Assembly (NCBI RefSeq): GCF_042680885.1
Contig: NZ_JBHUEO010000005.1
Location: 266,659 to 330,658 of the forward strand
Source: Siminovitchia sediminis
Lineage (GTDB): Bacteria > Bacillota > Bacilli > Bacillales > Bacillaceae_C
DNA: 64,000 nt
Direction of reading: 5' to 3'
Part shown: positions 9,431 through 17,860 of the stretch, piece after piece
How positions within the stretch are numbered: the first letter of the stretch is position 1
How the letters are laid out: every line of letters begins with the position of its first letter
Notes under the pieces: model-generated
Seen by the model: only the letters and a program-made list of their open reading frames with translations
What the model was told of the DNA's origin: nothing
Database searches by the model: none
Made by a program: the position numbers and the translations under genes

Positions 9431-10551
9431 GTATAAAGAAAATTATGGCCCCTACCATGCCGGAAGCTTTTCAAAAAGTAAAAGATGAAGTAGGGGAAGA
9501 TGCCGTGATTTTAAGCTCGAGGGTTGTATGGACGAAAGGGGTTCTGGGTTTTTTTAAGAAAAAGCAGTTTGAGGTGGTTGCAGCGTTAGATAATCAGCAT
9601 GACTTGGGGAAAAAGCAAGCCTTGCCCAATTTTCATGAAGAACAAAGTACTCCGGGTATAATAGAAAAAATACAAGAAAGCCAAGTTTTATCAGAACTGG
9701 CAGAATTAAAGAAGTTGGTTGCAAAAGAAAGCCCGCCGTCACCATCTTACCTAACTTCTTATCCAGAACCGGTTCAGCAGACAGTCAAAATGTTATTGGA
9801 ACAAGAAGTTGATCACAGTCATGCGATGAAAATCGGCGACCAGCTTTTGGCTCGATGGCGTCAATCAAAAGAAGAACCCACTATTAAAGACATGGTGGAG
9901 GAAGCGAAATCCATTCTCTCCTCTCAATTGAACAGGATTGGTTTTACGAAAGATGACCATAAAAAATTCATTGCATTGGTGGGGCCTACAGGAGTGGGGA
10001 AGACGACGACGCTGGCAAAAATGGCTGCTCATGCCGCATTGGAACAAGAAAAAAAAGTGGCATTTATTACACTGGATACGTATCGAATAGCAGCGATTGA
10101 ACAGCTGAAAACATATGCAGGCCTGCTGAATGTACCGGTGAAAGTGGCCTATGAAGCCGAAGATTTTGTAGAGGCGGCGAAAGGGTTTTCTGATTATGAC
10201 CATATTTTTATTGATACAGCCGGAAGAAATTATCGGGATAAAGATTTTGTCAACGAATTAAATCAGATGTTAAAGCTTGAAGAAGAACTGGATATTTACT
10301 TGGTGCTGTCTGTCACCATGAAAGAGAGAGATCTCGCCCCCATCTTGGATAACTTTCAACAGTTGCAGGTCAGCCGGCTGATTTTTTCTAAAGTGGATGA
10401 AACAAACGTATTCGGCTCGATGTTGAATATCATGTGGGACTATCAGCTTGCAGCGGCATATGTGACAACGGGACAAGAGGTCCCGGACGACATCGTTCAG
10501 GCGGATCCTCCATTGTTTATCAACTATCTCTTGGGAGATGGAAAAGAATGA
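9427..10551 (+). CDS. flhF: Flagellar placement GTPase FlhF
   Basis: SRP-family GTPase that sets flagellar position at the membrane. The 374-residue protein has the variable basic N-terminal region, then the NG domain with P-loop GPTGVGKTTTLAKMA (about residues 187-201), LDTYRIAAIEQLKTYA, and the G3 motif DTAGRNYRDKDF. It overlaps flhA by four bases and its partner flhG by four bases. FlhG stimulates its GTPase in B. subtilis. Confidence 0.95.
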   Translation: MSIKKIMAPTMPEAFQKVKDEVGEDAVILSSRVVWTKGVLGFFKKKQFEVVAALDNQHDLGKKQALPNFHEEQSTPGIIEKIQESQVLSELAELKKLVAKESPPSPSYLTSYPEPVQQTVKMLLEQEVDHSHAMKIGDQLLARWRQSKEEPTIKDMVEEAKSILSSQLNRIGFTKDDHKKFIALVGPTGVGKTTTLAKMAAHAALEQEKKVAFITLDTYRIAAIEQLKTYAGLLNVPVKVAYEAEDFVEAAKGFSDYDHIFIDTAGRNYRDKDFVNELNQMLKLEEELDIYLVLSVTMKERDLAPILDNFQQLQVSRLIFSKVDETNVFGSMLNIMWDYQLAAAYVTTGQEVPDDIVQADPPLFINYLLGDGKE

Positions 10552-11417
10552 AGGGAGATCAGGCCGAAAATCTTCGCCATAGAATGTTCAGCAGGCATAT
10601 AAGAAAAAAAGCACGCACTTTGGCAGTTGTCAGCGGCAAGGGCGGAGTAGGCAAGTCCAATATATCCAGTAATTTGGCAGTTATTCTGACGAAGCAAGGT
10701 TTTAACGTGCTTGTGGTAGACCTGGATATCGGAATGGGAAATATTAATCTCTTACTGGGGGGCTCAGCTGCCAAGACAATGGCGGATTTCATCTATAGAC
10801 AGGAACCGTTAAGTGAAATTGTCGAATTGGGTCCGGGAGGCGTTTCATTTATTGCGGGCGGGAATGGATTCCTTGAAGCAGTTGATCTTGATGATACGAC
10901 CATCGACCGTATGTTTTATGGTTTTAAACGTATGGAGGAAATATACGATTATATTATATTTGATATGGGAGGCGGAGCCGGCCAATGGATGCTGCGTCTT
11001 TCATTAGCTGCAGATGAAGTGATTGTGATTACAACACCGGAGGCTACAGCGATTATGGACTCCTACTCTATGATGAAGCTTGTTCATCGTGTCCGCCCGG
11101 ATGCTCGGCTTCTTGTAATATGCAATCGTGCAGATCATGTTAAACAGGGGATTGAAACATTCAGGCGCCTTCAAAAGGCGATGAAAAGCTTTCTCCAAAA
11201 AGAGATCCATTTACTGGGAATCCTGCCGGAAGACCCAAGCATGAGAAAAGCCGTCTTGGCTAACCGTCCTGTATATTTGGAATTTCCAAAAGCGTCTATT
11301 TCGAAAAGCCTGGAAAAAATTGCTCTTTCATTGACTGAAGCAAATCCCGGTAAGAATCCGGTTTACATGAAAGACTCATTTATTACGAGATTACAAAGGT
11401 TATTTTATAGTCGTTAA
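10548..11417 (+). CDS. flhG: Flagellar number regulator ATPase FlhG (YlxH, MinD-like)
   Basis: MinD/ParA-family ATPase that works with FlhF to control flagellar number and C-ring assembly. The 289-residue protein begins MKGDQAENLRHRMFS, an FlhF-activating type N-terminus, then the deviant Walker A SGKGGVGKSN, the switch sequence DLDIGMGNINLLLG and ITTPEATAIMDSYSMMK. I chose ATG 10548, which overlaps the flhF stop as ATGA, over upstream in-frame codons inside flhF. In B. subtilis cheB-cheA-cheW-cheC-cheD follow; here sigD follows after 48 bases. Confidence 0.94.
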   Translation: MKGDQAENLRHRMFSRHIRKKARTLAVVSGKGGVGKSNISSNLAVILTKQGFNVLVVDLDIGMGNINLLLGGSAAKTMADFIYRQEPLSEIVELGPGGVSFIAGGNGFLEAVDLDDTTIDRMFYGFKRMEEIYDYIIFDMGGGAGQWMLRLSLAADEVIVITTPEATAIMDSYSMMKLVHRVRPDARLLVICNRADHVKQGIETFRRLQKAMKSFLQKEIHLLGILPEDPSMRKAVLANRPVYLEFPKASISKSLEKIALSLTEANPGKNPVYMKDSFITRLQRLFYSR

Positions 11418-11465
11418 CAGATATGTTTGTATTTGGAACATACTTCGTTAAAGGAGGGGATGCAA

Positions 11466-12254
11466 ATGACGCTTACACTACCCATGGATGAGCAAACTCA
11501 TTGGAAGCGCTGGAGAGAGTCAAGGGATTCAGAATCAGGCAGCGAGCTGGTCAAAAAATATATGCATCTGGTTACTTATCATGTGCAGCGCATCTCAGCC
11601 CATTTACCTTCAAATGTATCAAGAGAGGAATTAAAAAGCCTGGGGACGTTGGGCTTGCTTGATGCTTTGGATAAATTTGATTTAAGCCGCAATTTAAAAT
11701 TTGATACATATGCCTCTTTTAGAATTAGAGGTGCCATTATAGACGGATTAAGGAAAGAGGACTGGCTTCCCCGAAATACACGGGAAAAAGTAAAAGAAAT
11801 TGAAAGTGTACAAAATAGCCTGGAACAATCCTTGATGCGGCATGTCACAGCGGAAGAAATTGCACAGAAGATGGGAATTCCTGAAATGGAAGTTGTAAAG
11901 ACGATGAATGAGTATTTTTATGCCCAAGTATTCTCGATTCATGAGCATGCACCCGGTGAAGATGACGAAGACCATCACACGTATGTCATAAAAGATGAGC
12001 AGACACCGACACCCGAAGAACAAATGGTGAAAAATGAATGGCTGGACGAAATGGCAGAGGCCATCGCAGAACTTTCAGAGAAAGAGCAGCTGGTTCTAAG
12101 CTTATTTTATGATGAAGAACTTACGCTCACGGATATTGGGCACATCCTTGAGCTGTCCACCTCCAGAATCTCACAAATCCATTCCAAAGCGCTTTTTAAA
12201 TTAAGGCGGCAATTATTCAAAGCAGATCAACGTAAAGTAGTGATGCATTCATGA
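11466..12254 (+). CDS. sigD: RNA polymerase sigma factor SigD (FliA-type)
   Basis: Sigma factor for late flagellar, motility and autolysin genes. The 262-residue product shows region 2 (LKFDTYASFRIRGAIIDGLR, then KEDWLPRNTREK), region 3 (VTAEEIAQKMGIPEMEVVKT) and region 4 (LSEKEQLVLSLFYDEELTLT, then IGHILELSTSRISQIHSKAL). ATG 11466 sits eight bases after AAGGAGG; ATG 11460 and TTG 11427 are poorer starts. The gene is near the distal end of the long operon, a position that in B. subtilis affects how many cells become motile. Removal of the che genes shortens the distance to the operon promoter. Confidence 0.95.
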   Translation: MTLTLPMDEQTHWKRWRESRDSESGSELVKKYMHLVTYHVQRISAHLPSNVSREELKSLGTLGLLDALDKFDLSRNLKFDTYASFRIRGAIIDGLRKEDWLPRNTREKVKEIESVQNSLEQSLMRHVTAEEIAQKMGIPEMEVVKTMNEYFYAQVFSIHEHAPGEDDEDHHTYVIKDEQTPTPEEQMVKNEWLDEMAEAIAELSEKEQLVLSLFYDEELTLTDIGHILELSTSRISQIHSKALFKLRRQLFKADQRKVVMHS

Positions 12255-12739
12255 CCGGGACTCTAATATTTATATTATTTTTGCTAAACATCCTGCTAGT
12301 CTTTGCAGTAGTTCTGCTTTATATGCGCCAAAACCGCCTGGTGGAAATGGAGCAGAGACAACAACAGCTTCTGGAGGAGTCAGAGCACGCGATGGCTGCA
12401 CTGCTGGAGGAAATAAAAGATGAAAATGAAAATCTCATTCGCAGGCTTTACGGGCTGAATGATCATTTGGCTAGTACAGAACAACAAGGTGATGAGAGGA
12501 AATCAGAGACCGGTTCCGTCGTTGAACCGGAGGCCGAGGAGAGCCCCTTACAACCGCCGGAAAACATAGAGACACCATTTGTAGAAGTCGTCCTATCCGG
12601 CGATAAAGAAAAGCCTGAGGAAATTCCGCTCCGCGATCAGGTAGAAATGTTGGCTAAGGAAGGGTGGTCGATCTCTGAGATTGCTAAAAAGCTAAGAAAA
12701 GGAAAAACTGAAATTGAGCTGCTTATGAAACTGCAGTGA
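12251..12739 (+). CDS. swrB: Swarming motility protein SwrB
   Basis: SwrB promotes activation of the flagellar export apparatus in B. subtilis. The 162-residue product has one N-terminal transmembrane helix (LIFILFLLNILLVFAVVLLY), a coiled-coil charged segment (about 28-80) and a conserved C-terminal helix-turn-helix-like tail (EMLAKEGWSISEIAKKLRKG). The middle is a variable acidic linker. It overlaps sigD by four bases and is the last gene of the operon. Confidence 0.85.
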   Translation: MTGTLIFILFLLNILLVFAVVLLYMRQNRLVEMEQRQQQLLEESEHAMAALLEEIKDENENLIRRLYGLNDHLASTEQQGDERKSETGSVVEPEAEESPLQPPENIETPFVEVVLSGDKEKPEEIPLRDQVEMLAKEGWSISEIAKKLRKGKTEIELLMKLQ

Positions 12740-12745
12740 GTTCAG

Positions 12746-12777
12746 GGGCGGGAAGGTACTGCGCTGATTCCGCGCCC
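12746..12777 (+). terminator. Possible weak terminator hairpin after swrB
   Basis: GGGCGGGAA at 12746-12754 can pair with TTCCGCGCCC at 12768-12777 with one bulge. No T-run follows, so intrinsic termination is uncertain; it is the only candidate at the operon end before the repeats. Confidence 0.35.
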
Positions 12778-12973
12778 GGCCCTAAAGGTCATAATCCTGC
12801 AAGGGAGAAGTTGTACTCCTGCGGCGCAGTTTTTCAATGAAGCTAAGCTCACTCGTCGCAAAGCTACAGGAAGTATTTCAATGAAGCTTCTCACGATGTA
12901 ATTGTAATCAGCTGCTTGGCTGAAAAGCTGCCCCTCGGAAATCACCTTATGCTTGTCGGGGCTGGTCAAGGCG

Positions 12974-13084
12974 CCTCCGCTTTTCCTGTTGTCCAGCTCC
13001 GGGCGGCAGGGGCTCGAGGTCGCTTCGAAAAACCAATGAAGGCAAAGAGCGGCCTTCCTTGGTTTTCCTCCAGCGCTAGTCGCC
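12974..13084. repeat. Intergenic dispersed repeat, copy 1
   Basis: A 111-base unit beginning CCTCCGCTTTTC and ending GCTAGTCGCC, almost identical to the unit 124 bases downstream. It contains TTGTCCAGCTCCGGG, GGGGCTCGAGGTCGCTTCG and an internal inverted repeat (GAAGGC with GGCCTTC). Related sequence is found again at 38.5 kb. From general knowledge, elements with TTGTCCAGCT and CTCGAGGTC blocks are scattered between genes in many Bacillaceae genomes. Confidence 0.85.
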
Positions 13085-13097
13085 GATGAGCAGGGGC

Positions 13098-13208
13098 CCT
13101 CCGCTTTTCTTGTTGTCCAGCTCCGGGCGGCAGGGGCTCGAGGTCGCTTCGAAAAACCAATGAAGGCAAAGAGCGGCCTTCCTTGGTTTTCCTCCAGCGC
13201 TAGTCGCC
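13098..13208. repeat. Intergenic dispersed repeat, copy 2
   Basis: Second tandem copy of the 111-base unit; by eye it differs from copy 1 by only about one base in the opening segment (TTTTCTTG instead of TTTTCCTG). A third partial start (CCCTCCGCTTTTCTTG) follows at about 13220-13236 and runs directly into the rpsB promoter. No protein-coding potential is visible in the 12740-13237 gap; short frames on either strand only translate the repeat. Confidence 0.85.
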
Positions 13209-13237
13209 CCTAACCAGCCGCCCTCCGCTTTTCTTGC

Positions 13238-13266
13238 TTGATTATCGTTTTTGGTTATGCTATAGT
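13238..13266 (+). promoter_or_regulatory. SigA-type promoter for rpsB
   Basis: TTGATT at 13238-13243 and TATAGT at 13261-13266 with a 17-base spacer, placed at the end of the repeat array and about 120 bases before rpsB. The transcript leader contains a small hairpin CTGTTA/TAACAG near 13313-13332. Confidence 0.7.
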
Positions 13267-13384
13267 GTTTGAGGGTATGATTACACACGTTTCATGATTC
13301 TGCGACAGGGTGCTGTTATGAGAAAATAACAGTCTTTCCGGAAGATGAGTGAAACGGAGGAAAAAACCAAGGAGGAAACATACT

Positions 13385-14122
13385 ATGTCTATTATTTCTA
13401 TGAAGCAATTGCTTGAAGCCGGCGTACATTTCGGACACCAGACTCGCCGTTGGAATCCAAAGATGAAAAAATACATCTTTACTGAGAGAAACGGTATTTA
13501 CATTATTGACTTGCAGAAGACTGTCAAAAAAGTAGAAGAAGCTTATAACTTTATGAGAGAGCTTGCTGAAAACAACGGGAAAGTTTTGTTTGTTGGAACA
13601 AAAAAACAAGCTCAGGAATCTGTTAAAGAAGAAGCAGAACGCGCAGGACAATATTATGTAAACCATCGCTGGCTTGGCGGAACATTAACAAACTTTGAAA
13701 CGATTCAAAAGAGAATTGAACGATTAAAAGCGATTGAGAAAATGGAAGAAGATGGAACTTTTGACGTTCTTCCGAAAAAAGAAGTGGTCATGCTAAATAG
13801 AGAGCGCGACCGCCTTGTTAAATTCTTGGGCGGCATTAAAGATATGAAGGCTCTTCCGGATGCAATGTTTATCATTGATCCAAGGAAAGAGCGTATTGCG
13901 GTTGCAGAAGCGCGTAAATTGAATATCCCGATTGTGGGTATTGTAGATACAAACTGCGATCCGGATGAAATTGATTATGTCATACCGGCTAATGATGACG
14001 CCATTCGTGCAGTTAAGTTGCTTACTTCCAAAATGGCGGATGCCATTTTAGAAGCTAAATACAGCGAAGAGCCTGAAGAAGGTGCAGAGGAAGAAGAGAC
14101 TACTGAAGCTGCTCAAGCATAA
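13385..14122 (+). CDS. rpsB: 30S ribosomal protein S2
   Basis: Ribosomal protein of the small subunit head. The 245-residue product begins MSIISMKQLLEAGVHFGHQT and contains RWNPKMKKYIFTERNGIYII and IVDTNCDPDEIDYVIPANDD, all hallmark S2 segments. It ends in an acidic tail (EEPEEGAEEEETTEAAQA). ATG 13385 follows CAAGGAGGAAAC; an upstream in-frame codon at 13349 lies in the leader and is rejected. Confidence 0.98.
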   Translation: MSIISMKQLLEAGVHFGHQTRRWNPKMKKYIFTERNGIYIIDLQKTVKKVEEAYNFMRELAENNGKVLFVGTKKQAQESVKEEAERAGQYYVNHRWLGGTLTNFETIQKRIERLKAIEKMEEDGTFDVLPKKEVVMLNRERDRLVKFLGGIKDMKALPDAMFIIDPRKERIAVAEARKLNIPIVGIVDTNCDPDEIDYVIPANDDAIRAVKLLTSKMADAILEAKYSEEPEEGAEEEETTEAAQA

Positions 14123-14157
14123 TCGTCATAGTTAGAACGCCTTTCGTGAGGCGCATG

Positions 14158-14195
14158 AAAAGGTGATAAGTGTAGTACACTTTGTCACCTTTTTT
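14158..14195 (+). terminator. Terminator/attenuator between rpsB and tsf
   Basis: AAAAGGTGA pairs with TCACCTTTT, with an inner AGTGT/ACACT stem, followed by a T-run. It probably separates full rpsB transcripts from read-through into tsf. A smaller GCCTTTCGTGAGGC hairpin lies just upstream. Confidence 0.8.
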
Positions 14196-14237
14196 CAAAC
14201 AATCTAGTCTTTTTCACACATGAAGGAGGAAATACAA

Positions 14238-15119
14238 ATGGCAATAACTGCTCAAATGGTTAAAGAATTGCGTGAAAAAACAGGTGCGGGTATGCTTGAT
14301 TGCAAAAAAGCCCTGACTGAAACAAACGGAAATATGGAAGAGGCTATCGATTTTCTAAGGAAAAAAGGCATGGCTTCTGCAGCCAAGAAGGCTGACCGCA
14401 TTGCAGCGGAAGGTATTACGCATATTTTAAGCAAAGGCAACGATGCAGTAATCGTCGAAGTCAATGCAGAGACTGACTTTGTTGCTAAAAATGAAAACTT
14501 CCAACAGCTTGTTAAAGAATTGGCTGAACATCTGCTGGAAAACAAACCTGCCTCTTTAGAAGAAGCTATGGATCAAAAAATGAGCAGCGGAGAATCCGTA
14601 TCCGAGTATATTAACAGCGCAATTGCTAAAATTGGTGAAAAAATCACTCTTCGCCGATTTGAAGTGAAAACAAAGTCTGATAACGGAGCTTTCGGTGAAT
14701 ATCTGCATATGGGCGGCCGCATTGGCGTGCTTGCTGTTCTTGAAGGAACTACAGACCAAGAAGTAGCGAAAGATGTAGCCATGCATATTGCTGCGATCAA
14801 TCCAAAATATGTTTCACGCGAACAAGTTTCCGAAGATGAAATTGCACGTGAACGCCAAGTTCTGACAGAACAGGCTTTGAACGAAGGAAAGCCTGAAAAA
14901 ATTGTTGAAAAGATGGTTGAAGGCCGTCTTGGAAAGTTTTTTGAGCAAATCTGTCTTGTAGATCAGGCGTTTGTTAAAAACCCTGATGAAAAAGTAGGTA
15001 AGTTTCTGAAGTCCAAAGGCGCAGAAGTTGTGGACTTCGTCCGTTATGAAGTAGGCGAAGGCATGGAGAAACGCCAAGAAAACTTTGCTGAAGAAGTAAT
15101 GAACCAAACAAAGAAATAA
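14238..15119 (+). CDS. tsf: Elongation factor Ts
   Basis: Nucleotide exchange factor for EF-Tu. The 293-residue product starts MAITAQMVKELREKTGAGML and continues DCKKALTETNGNMEEAIDFL, then has the core EVNAETDFVAKNENFQQLVK, including the TDFV motif that touches EF-Tu. ATG 14238 follows GAAGGAGGAAATAC. Gene order rpsB-tsf-pyrH-frr is conserved in Bacillota. Confidence 0.98.
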   Translation: MAITAQMVKELREKTGAGMLDCKKALTETNGNMEEAIDFLRKKGMASAAKKADRIAAEGITHILSKGNDAVIVEVNAETDFVAKNENFQQLVKELAEHLLENKPASLEEAMDQKMSSGESVSEYINSAIAKIGEKITLRRFEVKTKSDNGAFGEYLHMGGRIGVLAVLEGTTDQEVAKDVAMHIAAINPKYVSREQVSEDEIARERQVLTEQALNEGKPEKIVEKMVEGRLGKFFEQICLVDQAFVKNPDEKVGKFLKSKGAEVVDFVRYEVGEGMEKRQENFAEEVMNQTKK

Positions 15120-15191
15120 TGGTTAGGTGGGCTTCGCCTGCGCTACTGGTTAATTAAGCAGATCATACTTTCCGGATTTGGAAAGAAAATC

Positions 15192-15216
15192 GGGGAACAC
15201 GTTGTGTTCCCCTTTT
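15192..15216 (+). terminator. Terminator after tsf
   Basis: GGGGAACAC and GTGTTCCCC form a perfect 9-bp stem with a three-base loop, followed by TTTT. Confidence 0.85.
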
Positions 15217-15260
15217 AAGAAAGTCATGATACATATTAATAGGGATTATTGGAGGTTCAG

Positions 15261-15986
15261 ATGGATACCCCGAAATATAAAAGAATTGTACTTAAATTAA
15301 GTGGTGAGGCACTGGCCGGGAATCAAGGGTTTGGAATCAACCCGGCTGTGATCAAATCCATTGCCGAACAGATTAAAGAAGTTGCTGAGCTTGATGTGGA
15401 AGTTGCTGTAGTCGTTGGCGGCGGAAACATTTGGCGTGGAAAAGTAGGCAGTGAAATGGGCATGGACCGTGCTACTGCTGACTACATGGGGATGCTGGCA
15501 ACTGTCATGAATTCCTTGGCTTTGCAGGATAGCTTGGAACAACTGGGTATCGAAACCCGAGTCCAAACCTCCATTGACATGATTCAAGTGGCTGAGCCGT
15601 ATATCAGGCGACGTGCCATCCGCCACTTGGAAAAGAAACGTGTTGTTATCTTTGCTGCGGGCACCGGGAATCCATATTTTTCTACCGATACTACTGCTGC
15701 TCTCAGAGCTGCGGAAATCGAAGCGGATGTTATTTTAATGGCAAAGAACAATGTGGACGGGGTTTACAATGCAGATCCTAAACTTGATAAGGATGCCATT
15801 AAGTATGAACAGCTTTCCTATTTGGATGTGTTAAAAGAGGGACTTGCTGTTATGGATTCTACTGCATCCTCGCTCTGTATGGATAATGATATACCACTTA
15901 TTGTCTTTTCTTTCACTGAAAAAGGAAATATAAAACGTGCCGTAATGGGGCAGCCCATTGGAACGATTGTCAGGGGGAAAGAATAA
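15261..15986 (+). CDS. pyrH: Uridylate kinase
   Basis: UMP kinase, which makes UDP from UMP and ATP in pyrimidine synthesis. The 241-residue product has the amino-acid-kinase features YKRIVLKLSGEALAGNQGFG at the start, VVGGGNIWRGKVG and RATADYMGMLATVMNSLALQ in the UMP/ATP region, and AAGTGNPYFSTDTTAALRA. ATG 15261 follows GGAGG by five bases; an in-frame TTG 12 bases upstream overlaps that site. Confidence 0.97.
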   Translation: MDTPKYKRIVLKLSGEALAGNQGFGINPAVIKSIAEQIKEVAELDVEVAVVVGGGNIWRGKVGSEMGMDRATADYMGMLATVMNSLALQDSLEQLGIETRVQTSIDMIQVAEPYIRRRAIRHLEKKRVVIFAAGTGNPYFSTDTTAALRAAEIEADVILMAKNNVDGVYNADPKLDKDAIKYEQLSYLDVLKEGLAVMDSTASSLCMDNDIPLIVFSFTEKGNIKRAVMGQPIGTIVRGKE

Positions 15987-16543
15987 TGCCGAATCAAATT
16001 ATTGCCAGTACAAAAGAAAAAATGGGAAAAGCCGTTCAGGTATACAGCCGTGAATTAGCAAGTATTCGTGCAGGCCGGGCCAATGCGTCTTTATTGGACA
16101 AAATCACGGTTGATTATTATGGTGTTCCGACACCAGTCAATCAAATGGCGACTATCTCAGTGCCTGAGGCTCGTCTTCTGGTGATCCAGCCTTACGATAA
16201 ATCCACTTTGGGTGATATTGAGAAAGCTATTTTAAAATCCGACCTGGGCTTGACACCCACCAATGACGGATCTTTGCTGAGAATTTCCATTCCTCAGCTA
16301 ACAGAAGAAAGACGTAAGGATCTCGTCAAGCAAGTACGCAAAGAAGCCGAAGATGCAAAAGTTGTAATTCGAAATATCCGGCGGGATGGTAATGAGGACC
16401 TGAAGAAGCTAGAAAAAAATGGTGAGATTTCAGAAGACGATCTTCGCGGTTATGCAGATGATATTCAAAAGCTGACGGATGAACATATCAAGAAAATTGA
16501 TGAGCTGACGAAAGAAAAGGAACAAGAAGTCATGGCTGTATAA
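15986..16543 (+). CDS. frr: Ribosome recycling factor
   Basis: Acts with EF-G to split post-termination ribosomes. The 185-residue protein has the long three-helix bundle signatures RAGRANASLLDKITVDYYGV, PEARLLVIQPYDKSTLGDIE and the C-terminal KLTDEHIKKIDELTKEKEQE. The start ATG overlaps the pyrH stop by one base (TAATG). Confidence 0.98.
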   Translation: MPNQIIASTKEKMGKAVQVYSRELASIRAGRANASLLDKITVDYYGVPTPVNQMATISVPEARLLVIQPYDKSTLGDIEKAILKSDLGLTPTNDGSLLRISIPQLTEERRKDLVKQVRKEAEDAKVVIRNIRRDGNEDLKKLEKNGEISEDDLRGYADDIQKLTDEHIKKIDELTKEKEQEVMAV

Positions 16544-16565
16544 TCCGAATAATGAACGACTCAGA

Positions 16566-16590
16566 TCCCTCCTGACACGGAGGGGTTTTT
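16566..16590 (+). terminator. Terminator after frr
   Basis: CCCTCC and GGAGGG form the stem with a six-base loop, followed by GTTTTTCGTTTT. Confidence 0.85.
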
Positions 16591-17063
16591 CGTTTTAGGT
16601 ACATAAAGAATAACCTTATCTAAGTACTTTGCTTTATACGAGTGGATACATCCCGGCATACAGGAAGTATTCTTCCAGGCGCAGATGAAAGGACAAGGCT
16701 AATATTTTGAGAGTTTTCATTGCAGGGGAATATTTGCGTGTGAGCCTGTTGAAAAAAACAGGAAGAAACGCTTTGAGACGTCATGGGGACATCGTTGAAT
16801 GGGACAGCATCTGCTAAGGGATGGCGGGTTCTTGCACAGGAAAAATGGTTAGTCTTACTAAAGCAGCAGAAACATTCAACTGTCTTGCTATAGGTGCTTA
16901 ATCTCATCAGCATCGCCTTGTTCTTATCACTTATATCTGGATATTTTTCGGTTATAAAATGGTTTTAAATAAAATAATCATTATAGAATCATATCCCTGG
17001 AAAACTTGATATGCTAAAATATGTTTGACGCACAGAAGAATGCTTTCTGACGGAGGACTAATT
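16591..17063. other. Intergenic region frr-uppS, no supported gene
   Basis: About 470 bases without a convincing gene. The longest frames lack ribosome sites; a 22-codon TTG frame at 16749-16817 (MKKTGRNALRRHGD...) and a 97-codon minus-strand frame are not supported. A TGC-TAAAAT sequence at about 17012-17020 could be an extended -10 element for uppS, with no clear -35. Confidence 0.5.
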
Positions 17064-17855
17064 ATGTTCAATAAAATGAAGTTATGGAATACTTCAAAAG
17101 AGAAAGAAATATATGGTGAACGCATAGACAAAATCCTTTCCCATCCGATTCCCCGGCATGTGGCGATTATCATGGACGGCAATGGGCGCTGGGCAAAAAA
17201 AAGAACTCTTCCCCGGGTAGCCGGCCATCGTGAAGGGATGAAGACTGTTAAAAAAATAACGAAATCGGCCAATCGTCTGGGAGTCAAAATATTAACTCTC
17301 TATGCCTTTTCAACGGAAAATTGGAAACGGCCCAAGCCCGAAGTGGATTTTCTGATGAAGCTTCCAGAGCAGTTTTTGGACAGCTTCCTGCCAGAATTAA
17401 TAGAAGAAAATGTTAAAGTATCAACGATGGGAAATATCGAGCAGTTGCCTGCCAGTACCGTTAAAGCTGTGAAAGAAGCTGTTGAAAGAACCAAAAACAA
17501 CGACGGCCTTATATTGAATTTTGCATTAAATTATGGAAGCCGCTCTGAAATGATTGCAGCGATTAAACATCTTTCACATGATATAAAAAATGGAACACTT
17601 AAAGAAGAGGATATCGATGAACAATGCTTTTCTCAATATTTAATGACCGACAGTCTGGGAGATCCGGATCTATTGATCAGAACGAGCGGTGAATTAAGGC
17701 TGAGCAATTTTATGCTTTGGCAGCTTGCCTATACAGAATTGTACTTTGTTGATGTGCTTTGGCCGGATTTTTCTGAAGAACATTTGTTGGAAGCGGTGGA
17801 ATCGTATCAGAACCGCTCCAGAAGGTACGGCGGATTAATTGGCGAGGAGATATAA
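17064..17855 (+). CDS. uppS: Isoprenyl transferase (undecaprenyl diphosphate synthase)
   Basis: Cis-prenyltransferase that builds the C55 lipid carrier of cell wall synthesis from FPP and IPP. The 263-residue product has the catalytic signature HVAIIMDGNGRWAKKR (Asp near residue 36), HREGMKTVK, LTLYAFSTENWKRP and the C-terminal RTSGELRLSNFMLWQLAYTE. ATG 17064 follows CGGAGG; a TTG 39 bases upstream has no site. Confidence 0.97.
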   Translation: MFNKMKLWNTSKEKEIYGERIDKILSHPIPRHVAIIMDGNGRWAKKRTLPRVAGHREGMKTVKKITKSANRLGVKILTLYAFSTENWKRPKPEVDFLMKLPEQFLDSFLPELIEENVKVSTMGNIEQLPASTVKAVKEAVERTKNNDGLILNFALNYGSRSEMIAAIKHLSHDIKNGTLKEEDIDEQCFSQYLMTDSLGDPDLLIRTSGELRLSNFMLWQLAYTELYFVDVLWPDFSEEHLLEAVESYQNRSRRYGGLIGEEI

Positions 17856-17860
17856 TAAAA

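Noticed and set aside
12974..13208. CRISPR array
   Set aside because: Only two long copies with no regular spacers and no cas genes; they are dispersed intergenic repeats.
16620..16913. 97-codon minus-strand frame between frr and uppS
   Set aside because: No ribosome site, composition unlike neighbours, no recognisable motif.
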